Counted from the stretch's first letter, positions 1 to 5,867 are shown. The stretch: 8,496 bases of DNA from an uncultured Peptoniphilus sp. (GCA_902488455.1 CABTWG010000052.1:1-8496); one strand, 5' to 3'. The notes: generated by a model not told the origin, from the letters alone. Numbers and translations: made by a program.

Positions 1-2179
1 CATTCTTAGTTTGGAATGTGTCTGGTGCATTCTTCTTTTGTTTTTCGTCATGAAGTAATTTTTTTACAAGCGGAAGACGGCATACGAACGCACATTGGTT
101 ACATTGGATACAGTTTTCAATCTTCCAATGTGGAACGTGAACTGCGATACCACGTTTTTCGAATTTTGAAGTTCCTGCTGGGAATGTACCGTCTTCCATT
201 CCAACGAATGTAGATACAGGAAGTAGGTTACCTTCTTGTCTATTAACAGGAATTAGAATGTTGTTTATGAATTCGCCAGCGCCTTCGATTGTGTGTGCAC
301 CTTCGTGTTCAGCAGATTTCCAAGCTTCTGGTACTTCTACTGCGTGAAGAGCTTCTACACCTTGATCTACAGCTTTGTAGTTCATGTTTACAATTTCGTC
401 ACCTTTAGCGCCGTAATCTTTAACGATAGCTTCTTTTAGAAGTTTAGTAGCTTGTTCCATTGGAAGTACTTCTGAAAGTTTGAAGAATGCAGATTGCATA
501 ACCATATTGGTTCTTCCGCCTAGTCCGATTTCTCCAGCTATCTTAGTAGCGTTAATTGTGTAGAATTTGATGTCGTTTTCTGCAATATATTTCTTAAGTG
601 ATCCTGGTAGGTGAGTTTCTAGTTCTTCATCTGACCAAGTAGTGTTCATTAAGAATGTTCCACCACGTTTTAGTCCACGAAGTAGATCGTATTGGTAAAC
701 GTAGGATTGTTTTGAACATGAAATGAAGTCCATTTCACTTAGTAGGTATGTTGAAGTTATTCTGTGGTTACCAAATCTTAAGTGAGACATAGTAACTCCA
801 CCTGACTTCTTAGAGTCATAGTCGAAGTAACCTTGTGCATACATGTCAGTGTTATCACCGATGATTTTGATTGCAGATTTGTTTGCTCCAACAGTTCCGT
901 CAGATCCGAATCCCCAGAATTTACATCTGATAGTTCCAGCTGGTTCTGTTGAAATTACTTCGTCAATTGGAAGAGAAAGATTTGTAACGTCGTCTTCGAT
1001 ACCAATTGTGAAGTTATGTCTTGGGTTTTCTTGGTCTAAGTGTTTGAAAACTGCAAGGATATGAGATGGGTTGGTGTCTTTTGAACCAAGTCCATATCTA
1101 CCACCACAGATTACAGGTCTTTCTTTTTCATCGTAGTAAATGTCTCTAACGTCTAGATATAGTGGTTCTCCGATAGATCCTTTTTCTTTAGTTCTGTCTA
1201 GAACTGCAATTTTCTTAACAGTCTTAGGCATAGCGTTTAAGAAATGTTCTTTAGAGAAAGGTCTGTATAGATGTACTTTAAGTACCCCTACTTTTTCACC
1301 TTTTTCCATTAAGTAATCAACAACTTCTTCTATACATTCAGTAACTGAACCCATAGCAACTATTACTTTTTCAGCGTCTTCTGCTCCGTAGTAATTAAAT
1401 AGTCCGTAGTTTCTACCGGTTAGTTTTGAAATTTTTTCTAAGTAATCTTCTGTAATTCCAACTACATTTTCGTAGAATTTGTTTGAAGCTTCAACTTCTT
1501 GGAAATAGATGTCAGGGTTTTGAGCAGTACCACGAACTTGTGGACTAGCTGGGTTAAGTGCTCTATCTCTGAATTCTTTGATAGCTTTTTTGTCTACTAA
1601 TTCTTTAAGATCGTCGTAGTCAAGTACTTCGATTTTTTGAATTTCGTGAGAAGTTCTAAATCCATCGAAGAAGTGACAGAATGGTACTCTAGATTTGATA
1701 GCTGCCAAGTGAGCAACTCCACCTAAGTCCATAGCTTCTTGAACTGATCCAGATGCAAGTAGTGCAAATCCTGAAGCTCTAGCTGCCATCACGTCTTGGT
1801 GGTCACCGAAGATTGATAGAGCATGAGATGCAAGAGCTCTAGCTGCTACGTGGAATACTCCTGGTAGAAGTTCACCTGCGATCTTGTACATATTTGGAAG
1901 CATAAGAAGAAGACCTTGAGATGCAGTGTAAGTAGATGTAAGTGATCCAGCTTGAAGTGCACCGTGAACAGCACCAGCTGCTCCTCCTTCAGATTGAAGT
2001 TCTTTAACTAAAACTTCTTGACCAAATATATTTTTTCTTCCTTGAGCTGCCCATGCGTCTATATGTTCAGCCATTGGTGAAGATGGTGTAATAGGATAGA
2101 TACAAGAAACATCAGAAAACGCATAAGCTACGTGAGCTGCTGCTTCGTTTCCATCCATAGTTTTGAAATGTTTAACCAT
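1..2179 (-). CDS. nifJ: Pyruvate:ferredoxin (flavodoxin) oxidoreductase, N-terminal 726 codons, 3' end outside window
   Basis: The enzyme oxidatively decarboxylates pyruvate with CoA to acetyl-CoA and CO2 in the cytoplasm, using thiamine diphosphate and [4Fe-4S] clusters and reducing ferredoxin or flavodoxin. The reading frame is continuous from the ATG at 2179-2177, which has AGGAGG at 2190-2185. Recognisable in order are the PFOR N-terminal domain with YPITPSSPMAE and the QEVLVKELQSEGGAAGAVHG stretch, the GDHQDVMAAR segment, domain II with CGGRYGLGSKDTNPSH, the EKR-type region with CKFWGFGSDGTVGANK, the C-terminal gamma-type domain, and the start of the ferredoxin domain with Cys690, 693, 696 and 700 (CIQCNQCAFVC). 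Full proteins of this family are near 1,170-1,190 residues, so about 450 are missing at the left edge. Residues 701-704 read RLPL where the family has PHxA; this coincides with a P7-adapter-like sequence and is probably not real. The gene is single-standing here and has its own regulated-looking promoter. Confidence 0.97.
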   Translation of the reverse strand, partial: MVKHFKTMDGNEAAAHVAYAFSDVSCIYPITPSSPMAEHIDAWAAQGRKNIFGQEVLVKELQSEGGAAGAVHGALQAGSLTSTYTASQGLLLMLPNMYKIAGELLPGVFHVAARALASHALSIFGDHQDVMAARASGFALLASGSVQEAMDLGGVAHLAAIKSRVPFCHFFDGFRTSHEIQKIEVLDYDDLKELVDKKAIKEFRDRALNPASPQVRGTAQNPDIYFQEVEASNKFYENVVGITEDYLEKISKLTGRNYGLFNYYGAEDAEKVIVAMGSVTECIEEVVDYLMEKGEKVGVLKVHLYRPFSKEHFLNAMPKTVKKIAVLDRTKEKGSIGEPLYLDVRDIYYDEKERPVICGGRYGLGSKDTNPSHILAVFKHLDQENPRHNFTIGIEDDVTNLSLPIDEVISTEPAGTIRCKFWGFGSDGTVGANKSAIKIIGDNTDMYAQGYFDYDSKKSGGVTMSHLRFGNHRITSTYLLSEMDFISCSKQSYVYQYDLLRGLKRGGTFLMNTTWSDEELETHLPGSLKKYIAENDIKFYTINATKIAGEIGLGGRTNMVMQSAFFKLSEVLPMEQATKLLKEAIVKDYGAKGDEIVNMNYKAVDQGVEALHAVEVPEAWKSAEHEGAHTIEGAGEFINNILIPVNRQEGNLLPVSTFVGMEDGTFPAGTSKFEKRGIAVHVPHWKIENCIQCNQCAFVCRLPLVKKLLHDEKQKKNAPDTFQTKN
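67..87 (-). other. Illumina P7 primer-like sequence inside the PFOR gene (probable artefact)
   Basis: On the plus strand these 21 bases match the 5' part of the Illumina P7 flow-cell primer at 20 of 21 positions, the only difference being G instead of A at position 72. Read on the coding strand, the stretch replaces the family-conserved PHxA after the fourth ferredoxin cysteine with RLPL without changing length or frame. The primer's 3' end (GGCATACGA) coincides with native codons for F-V-C and the first bases of the following proline codon, which would allow mispriming. It is followed on the coding strand by TAAAAAAAA. The primer sequence is recalled from general knowledge. Confidence 0.88.
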
Positions 2180-2184
2180 TTAAA

Positions 2185-2190
2185 CCTCCT
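2185..2190 (-). promoter_or_regulatory. Ribosome binding site of PFOR
   Basis: The minus strand carries a full AGGAGG five bases before the ATG at 2179, which fixes the start used for PFOR and predicts strong translation. Confidence 0.9.
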
Positions 2191-2246
2191 AAATTTTATA
2201 CCTTTGTTATAAATAGTAATACTTAAAACGACTAGGTCATTTTCAA

Positions 2247-2296
2247 TAAAACTATTATATAACTAAAATAAATGTTAAACTGTGATTTTTGTCACA
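2247..2296 (-). promoter_or_regulatory. PFOR promoter: perfect -10 box with weak -35
   Basis: The minus strand holds a perfect TATAAT at 2259-2254, predicting a transcript start near 2247 and a leader of about 68 bases. No TTGACA-like -35 box lies 16-18 bp upstream; instead the TGTGA-N6-TCACA palindrome covers that place. A perfect -10 with a missing -35 occupied by a dyad is the usual look of an activator-dependent promoter. A weaker -10-like TATAAC occurs nearer the gene at about 2212-2207. Confidence 0.6.
2281..2296. promoter_or_regulatory. CRP/FNR-family-like (or Rex-like) operator, TGTGA-N6-TCACA
   Basis: Both 5-bp half sites are perfect (TGTGA 2281-2285, TCACA 2292-2296), matching the classic CRP consensus. 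The centre at 2288.5 lies about 41.5 bp upstream of the predicted PFOR start, the position of class II CRP/FNR activator sites. The 18-bp minus-strand form TTGTGACAAAAATCACAG also resembles Rex operators (TTGTGAAWWWWTTCACAA, three mismatches), and Rex would suit a ferredoxin-pathway gene. The binding protein is not in this window, so the choice is inference. Confidence 0.6.
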
Positions 2297-2299
2297 ACA

Positions 2300-2320
2300 A
2301 TCGATAATTAGCTTATCGAT
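2300..2320. repeat. Perfect 8-bp inverted repeat ATCGATAA-N5-TTATCGAT, possible operator
   Basis: The arms at 2300-2307 and 2313-2320 are perfectly complementary around TTAGC. The element lies just upstream of the CRP/Rex-like site, roughly -53 to -73 relative to the predicted PFOR start. It has no T-run after it on either strand, so it is not a terminator and fits a second protein-binding site better. I do not recognise the regulator. Confidence 0.5.
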
Positions 2321-2429
2321 ACTACATTGGTACCTATATTTTATCACGAAAAATTTATCTTTAACAGTGGTAATCTAAATAGAAATTAATAGTATTTATT
2401 TTAAATGCTTCTTGCATAAAATTTTAACT

Positions 2430-2453
2430 AAAAAAGAGACCCGAAGGCCTCTT
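2430..2453 (-). terminator. Rho-independent terminator with UUCG tetraloop, after the sortase remnant
   Basis: On the minus strand AAGAGGCC-TTCG-GGTCTCTT forms an 8-bp stem (one G-U pair) with a C(UUCG)G loop and runs straight into TTTTTT. On the plus strand the G-U pair becomes an A-C mismatch, so the signal is directional. It begins five bases after the stop codon of the sortase-like fragment at 2458-2460. Confidence 0.85.
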
Positions 2454-2457
2454 GATT

Positions 2458-2652
2458 TTATTTTTGTAGTATCGCTTGTACTGCCATCCTGTCATCAATA
2501 TCAGAACAAGTTGAAATAGTTAGGATCTTATTACTTAGAACCTTTAATTCATCTGCATTTTTATCTTCAGCGCTAGTTGATTGTACTATTTTTAAGCTTC
2601 GAATATACATAAAAAATATACTTACAATGTTAATCATGTGAAATGTTTCCAA
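2458..2652 (-). pseudogene. C-terminal remnant of a class B-like sortase
   Basis: The open frame of 64 codons, with only a TTG (2652) as possible start and no convincing ribosome site, ends in NKILTISTCSDIDDRMAVQA. This is the sortase active-site strand: the TxSTC cysteine (residue 49, codon 2508-2506) followed six residues later by the catalytic arginine (R55) and the hydrophobic last strand. Sortases anchor cell-wall or pilus proteins outside the membrane and are normally above 200 residues; the catalytic histidine and the N-terminal membrane anchor are missing. Reading upstream in the same frame meets TAA at 2658-2656 and TGA at 2718-2716, and I recognise no sortase sequence there. The intact 3' end with its terminator points to 5' decay or deletion and not a designed small gene. 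A genuine short peptide gene is possible but less likely. Confidence 0.62.
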
Positions 2653-2771
2653 CTTTTAGTTTGCTGCTTTATCTTTTTCTTCTATTATATACTCCAATGT
2701 ATATTCCAAATAAATTCATCCTGTTTTATATACAATTCTCATCTTAAAAAATAATTTTAAAAATATTTTTC

Positions 2772-2791
2772 CATTTCATACTCATTTCATA
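2772..2791 (+). promoter_or_regulatory. Direct repeat CATTTCATA, 11-bp period: likely OmpR/PhoB-type operator
   Basis: CATTTCATA occurs at 2772-2780 and again at 2783-2791, exactly 11 bp apart, on one face of the helix, covering the -35 place of the downstream promoter. Tandem sites with 11-bp spacing are the normal target of OmpR/PhoB-family response regulators, and such a regulator is encoded at 5214-5867. The match between this site and that regulator is inference. Confidence 0.55.
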
Positions 2792-2798
2792 TTTAACC

Positions 2799-2804
2799 TA
2801 TAAA
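2799..2804 (+). promoter_or_regulatory. -10 box of the thioredoxin-polyferredoxin operon promoter
   Basis: TATAAA(AT) lies 7 bp after the direct repeat. There is no good -35 box at 17 bp (only a TTCATA-like hexamer inside the repeat), and A/T tracts at about 2744-2769 could act as an UP element. The predicted start near 2811 leaves a leader of about 64 bases that can fold an imperfect stem (TTGTTG 2821-2826 with CGACAA 2846-2851, AGTC with GACT inside). Confidence 0.5.
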
Positions 2805-2863
2805 ATCTATTTGTAATCAGTTGTTGCGAGTCTAATGACTTTTAACGACAAGGGATTTATTTT

Positions 2864-2870
2864 AGGAGGA
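2864..2870 (+). promoter_or_regulatory. Ribosome binding site of the TlpA-like lipoprotein gene
   Basis: AGGAGGA sits four bases before the ATG at 2875 and fixes the start of the operon's first gene. Confidence 0.88.
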
Positions 2871-2874
2871 TATT

Positions 2875-4026
2875 ATGAATAAAAAATTACTTAAAACACT
2901 TTCACTTGGACTTACCATCTGTTTAAGTCTAGGAGCTGTTGGTTGCCAAAAGAATGATGGCGCAGCAAAAAATAACAAGAATGTTAAAACTAACGAATCT
3001 GGTATGTCTTTTGAAGCAAATAAGGGCGATAACAACGAAACTTTCAAGCCTGCTGACTATGGAATTCAAGCTAAAGATGAATACACTTACGAATTCCTAG
3101 GTCTTAACTTCAAACTAAATAAAAGCATTATAGATGGAATTAATAATAAAGACATCATGATGCTCGATGACCAAAGCCCTACTGACCAAGATCTTAAGTA
3201 CGCTCTTCTAACTTTCTCTAAACTTACTGAAGAACAAAAGAACGCTGAAATTAACAAGATGGGCGAAGGCTACGTTGAATGGGAAGAAGGTCTTGAAAGA
3301 TTTGGTACTCTAGGTATGTTTAAGAAGGGTACTTCTGAAGATGAAATTTCTAAAATAACTAAGTGCACAAACCACAAAAACCTTGGTACTTCTTCAGATG
3401 GTGAATACGAATACTACCTAAGCACAAACAAAGATGACAAAGGTTTTGCTGAAGAGTTTGAAAAGACTGAAGTAAATATCATTGATAAAAAAGCTAGACC
3501 TGAAAATGGTTTCGTGCTTGTTGAAAAGAGTGACCTTGAAAACACTGTTCCATTTGGTGGAGAAAATGTAACCGATGTTAAAAACGTAGTTACAAAGGAT
3601 ATTGAAGGCAAAGAATTTTCTAAGGCAGATTTTGAAAAGTACGACCTAACTATGGTAAATGTGTTCGCTACTTGGTGTACTGCTTGTATCAAGGAAATCC
3701 CTGATCTTGTTAAACTTCAAGAAGAAATGAAGGACAAAGGCGTAAACATCGTAGGAGTTGTAACCGACACTGTTGACGACAATGGCGAAAACAAAGACGC
3801 TATTGAAAAGTCAAAGTTAATCCACGAAAAGACCAATGCCAACTATCCTTTCCTTATGCCTGATAAGACAAACTTCAACGGAAGATTAAATGGAATCCAA
3901 GCTCTACCTGAAACTTTCTTTGTAGATAAAAACGGAAATATCGTTGGAGAAACTTATTCCGGATCTCACAACTTAAAAGATTGGAAAGCTATTGTAGAAA
4001 AAGAACTTGCTAATTTAAATAAATAA
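2875..4026 (+). CDS. TlpA-like redoxin lipoprotein with an unrecognised N-terminal domain
   Basis: This 383-residue protein is predicted to be exported and lipid-anchored on the outer face of the membrane, where it would reduce or exchange disulfides. A basic start (MNKK), a hydrophobic core and the lipobox-like AVGC put the lipidated cysteine at residue 24. An Asn/Lys-rich linker follows. Residues about 60-215 form an acidic domain I do not recognise, with a single cysteine (C164). Residues about 228-383 are a thioredoxin fold of the TlpA/ResA/AhpC-TSA type: FATWCTACIKE gives the active pair C268/C271, and P345 in QALPETFFVDKNG is the conserved cis-proline. The pair reads WCTAC and lacks the proline often seen between the cysteines. 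Usual TlpA proteins are about 150-200 residues, so the N-terminal half is extra. It heads an operon with a mini-CXXC protein (5-nt gap) and a polyferredoxin, with no CcdA or DsbD in the window. Peroxidase-like activity is a less likely alternative. Confidence 0.88.
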   Translation: MNKKLLKTLSLGLTICLSLGAVGCQKNDGAAKNNKNVKTNESGMSFEANKGDNNETFKPADYGIQAKDEYTYEFLGLNFKLNKSIIDGINNKDIMMLDDQSPTDQDLKYALLTFSKLTEEQKNAEINKMGEGYVEWEEGLERFGTLGMFKKGTSEDEISKITKCTNHKNLGTSSDGEYEYYLSTNKDDKGFAEEFEKTEVNIIDKKARPENGFVLVEKSDLENTVPFGGENVTDVKNVVTKDIEGKEFSKADFEKYDLTMVNVFATWCTACIKEIPDLVKLQEEMKDKGVNIVGVVTDTVDDNGENKDAIEKSKLIHEKTNANYPFLMPDKTNFNGRLNGIQALPETFFVDKNGNIVGETYSGSHNLKDWKAIVEKELANLNK

Positions 4027-4031
4027 TTACT

Positions 4032-4181
4032 ATGAAAAAATTCTTTAAAAGTCGCTACTTTTCTCTATTTGTTGTGGTACTAGGCGTTGCTATGGCATAC
4101 TATGGATACCAAAACGATGAAGCTAAAGTAGTGCTAGCTAAAGCGATAAAAATCTGTTTGGAGTGTGTCGGAATTGGATAA
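4032..4181 (+). CDS. 49-residue membrane protein with C-terminal CXXC motif (CD1871A-like)
   Basis: The frame runs from ATG 4032 to TAA 4179-4181. The protein has a basic N-terminus (MKKFFKSR), one membrane helix at residues about 9-26, a short amphipathic stretch, and ends ICLECVGIG with C42 and C45 as its only cysteines. By the positive-inside rule the N-terminus is cytoplasmic, so the CXXC pair would lie on the outer face, level with the TlpA lipoprotein. The ending resembles the family that NCBI annotation calls CD1871A-family CXXC motif-containing proteins; this is from memory. No Shine-Dalgarno sequence precedes the ATG, which begins 5 nt after the lipoprotein stop, so translation is probably coupled. 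Its end overlaps the next gene. A role as thiol relay or small subunit of the polyferredoxin is inference. It is easily missed by gene callers. Confidence 0.82.
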   Translation: MKKFFKSRYFSLFVVVLGVAMAYYGYQNDEAKVVLAKAIKICLECVGIG

Positions 4182-5064
4182 TGTAAAAGCAGAAAACAGT
4201 TTTAAACGCCGCAAAGATAATTACAAGACAAGAGATAATTTTAGACACTGTTTTCAATTTCTCTGGTTTGTAATTACCAATTCATACTTTGAAGGATTTA
4301 AAACTGGAAAAATATATACTGGAAAACTTAAACAACTTTGCGTTCCTGGGATGAATTGCTATTCATGCCCGGGAGCCAAAGGCTCCTGTCCTATTGGCGC
4401 CCTACAAGCTGTAATAGGTAATTCTAATTATAAGTTTAGTTACTACATAGTTGGTTTTCTATTCTTCATAGGAGCTCTTATGGGCAGGTTTGTATGTGGT
4501 TGGCTATGTCCTTTTGGACTGGTTCAAGACCTACTTTACAAAATACCAGGATTTAAGAAGATCAAAACTTTTAAGGGAGATAAGACACTTAGGAAACTAA
4601 AATACGTAATACTTCTAGTGTTCGTAATAATTCTACCTCTATTCCTAGTGGATGTGTTGGGCCAAGGCTCACCATTTTTCTGTAAGCTTATCTGCCCTGT
4701 TGGAATGTTAGAAGGCGGTATTCCACTTGTACTTCTAAATAAAACTATGAGATCTGCCATAGGATTTTTATATTACTGGAAAGGTGCAATCTTAATCGCA
4801 ACCATCATACTTTCAATTATGATCTACAGACCTTTCTGTAAATATATCTGTCCTCTTGGAGCGATCTACTCAGTTTTCAATCCGATTTCTGTCTTTAGAT
4901 ATAAATTGGATAAGAACAAATGTGTAAGCTGTGGCAAATGTAAAAGAGTTTGCCAAATGAATATAGATCCAGTAAAAAACTGTAATCAACTGGAATGTAT
5001 AAGATGTGCAAGATGCAAGAATGCTTGCCCTGTGAATGCTATAAGTTATAGTTTCAAAAACTAA
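4165..5064 (+). CDS. Membrane polyferredoxin, 4Fe-4S binding protein (NapH/YccM-like)
   Basis: This integral membrane iron-sulfur protein of about 299 residues probably moves electrons across or along the membrane. It has an N-terminal cysteine cluster (C59, C65, C68, C75, within NCYSCPGAKGSCPIGALQ), three CxxxCP motifs (C111/C115, C173/C177, C225/C229) and two C-terminal ferredoxin motifs (C253/256/259/263 and C278/281/284/288), plus C29 and C273: 20 cysteines. Membrane helices lie at about 92-110, 146-166 and 200-221, possibly another near 29-45. NapH-type relatives usually have two CxxxCP motifs, so this form is richer. The start is uncertain: GTG 4165 follows GGAG by one base, which is too close, while TTG 4174 lies 10 bases from it in the same frame and would give 296 residues. 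Either start overlaps the mini-CXXC gene (17 or 8 nt). Electron donor and acceptor are not shown; ferredoxin to the thioredoxin partners is inference. Confidence 0.9.
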   Translation: MSELDNVKAENSFKRRKDNYKTRDNFRHCFQFLWFVITNSYFEGFKTGKIYTGKLKQLCVPGMNCYSCPGAKGSCPIGALQAVIGNSNYKFSYYIVGFLFFIGALMGRFVCGWLCPFGLVQDLLYKIPGFKKIKTFKGDKTLRKLKYVILLVFVIILPLFLVDVLGQGSPFFCKLICPVGMLEGGIPLVLLNKTMRSAIGFLYYWKGAILIATIILSIMIYRPFCKYICPLGAIYSVFNPISVFRYKLDKNKCVSCGKCKRVCQMNIDPVKNCNQLECIRCARCKNACPVNAISYSFKN

Positions 5065-5094
5065 TACCAATCCTTCATTTAATATATTATATAG

Positions 5095-5139
5095 AAGAAC
5101 CATATTTATGATTTTCATATATGGTTCTTTTCTTTTTTT
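5095..5139 (+). terminator. Rho-independent terminator of the thioredoxin-polyferredoxin operon
   Basis: AAGAACCATAT (5095-5105) and ATATGGTTCTT (5119-5129) form a perfect 11-bp stem with a 13-base loop, followed by a T-rich run broken by one C up to 5139. It separates the three-gene operon from the two-component genes, which have their own promoter. Confidence 0.88.
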
Positions 5140-5184
5140 GAATTGGAGCCAAATAATATATAAATATTTTCACTTGGTTTAGTA

Positions 5185-5209
5185 TATAATATCTATTAAG
5201 AAAGGAAGG
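5185..5209 (+). promoter_or_regulatory. -10 box and ribosome site of the two-component operon
   Basis: A perfect TATAAT (5185-5190) lies 23 bases before the ATG at 5214, and GGAAGG (5204-5209) is the ribosome site, so the leader is very short (about 17 bases). No convincing -35 hexamer is present at 16-18 bp; upstream DNA is nearly pure A/T with AAATA at 5151 and 5162, again 11 bp apart, though in such AT-rich DNA this is weak evidence for a regulator site. Confidence 0.55.
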
Positions 5210-5213
5210 TTTT

Positions 5214-5867
5214 ATGAGAATATTAGTAGTTGAAGATGATCAAACTATAAGAGAAGGTATAATTGAATATTTGAGCGAGTTTGACTACACCGTCCTAGAG
5301 GCAAAAGATGGCAAAGAAGCTCTAGAGCTCTTTGGGCCATTGATCAACTTGGTTATATTGGATATTCAAATACCCTTTATAAATGGTTTAGAAGTTTTAA
5401 AAGAGATTAGAAAGAAGAGCAAGCTTCCGGTGTTAATGCTCACTGCATTTGGCGACGAGGAGTATAAGATAGATGCATTTACAAATTTGGCAGACGGCTA
5501 CATGGAGAAACCATTTTCGCTACCGGTTTTAAAAGCCAGGATAGATTCCCTTATCAAGAAGAGTTATAGAGATGTGGAGAGCTTTGAATACAAAGGCACA
5601 GAGGTGAATTTCACTAGCTACACAGCGAAGGTCGATGGAATAAGTGTCGACGTAAATGCAAAGGAGCTTGAGATACTAAAATGCTTACTTGACAATGAAG
5701 GCAGAGCTCTTACAAGGTCACAGATCTTAGACAATGTTTGGAAAGAAAGTGAAGAGATCCCATTTGACAGAGTCATCGATGTATATATAAAAGAGCTTAG
5801 AAAGAAACTTAACCTCGACTGCATCGTCACCATTCGAAATGTAGGATATAAATTGGAGAGACCATGA
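5214..5867 (+). CDS. OmpR/PhoB-family response regulator
   Basis: This 217-residue cytoplasmic DNA-binding regulator has a receiver domain at residues 1-113 with the acidic pocket E7/D8/D9, the phosphate-accepting D50 (LVILDIQ), T77 and K99 (EKPF), so all key residues are present. A winged-helix trans_reg_C domain fills residues about 123-217, with the recognition region around FDRVIDVYIKELRKKL and the final wing VRNVGYKL-like sequence (TIRNVGYKLERP). Length is typical. Its TGA overlaps the kinase ATG (ATGA at 5864-5867), the usual arrangement for a cognate pair. Regulators of this family bind direct repeats about 11 bp apart; one such repeat lies before the lipoprotein operon at 2772-2791, making that operon the best visible target. 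The signal is unknown. Confidence 0.95.
   Translation: MRILVVEDDQTIREGIIEYLSEFDYTVLEAKDGKEALELFGPLINLVILDIQIPFINGLEVLKEIRKKSKLPVLMLTAFGDEEYKIDAFTNLADGYMEKPFSLPVLKARIDSLIKKSYRDVESFEYKGTEVNFTSYTAKVDGISVDVNAKELEILKCLLDNEGRALTRSQILDNVWKESEEIPFDRVIDVYIKELRKKLNLDCIVTIRNVGYKLERP

Noticed and set aside
67..90. Natural PFOR variant or frameshift at the ferredoxin motif
   Set aside because: The frame and length are kept and the flanking family residues resume at once, so there is no frameshift; identity to a sequencing primer makes a natural variant far less likely than an artefact.
16..213. Plus-strand 65-codon open frame opposite PFOR
   Set aside because: It is antisense to the PFOR ferredoxin domain, and part of its peptide (QAEDGIR) is simply the translated P7-like sequence.
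843..1064. Plus-strand 73-codon open frame
   Set aside because: Shadow of the continuous PFOR reading frame, with no ribosome site or recognisable product.
2300..2320. Fur/PerR box
   Set aside because: GATAAT-like halves are present, but the arm spacing does not fit the 7-1-7 Fur arrangement or the PerR box.
2656..2720. Short minus-strand frame MNLFGIYIGVYNRRKR upstream of the sortase remnant
   Set aside because: Sixteen codons, too short for a membrane anchor and in another frame; it could be a relic of the sortase N-terminus but I cannot support that.
2862..3047. Minus-strand 61-codon open frame over the lipoprotein start
   Set aside because: Antisense shadow of a gene with a clear ribosome site, signal peptide and domains on the plus strand; the same holds for 3414-3692, 4536-4760, 4870-5118, 5618-5833, 6100-6285 and 6856-7071.
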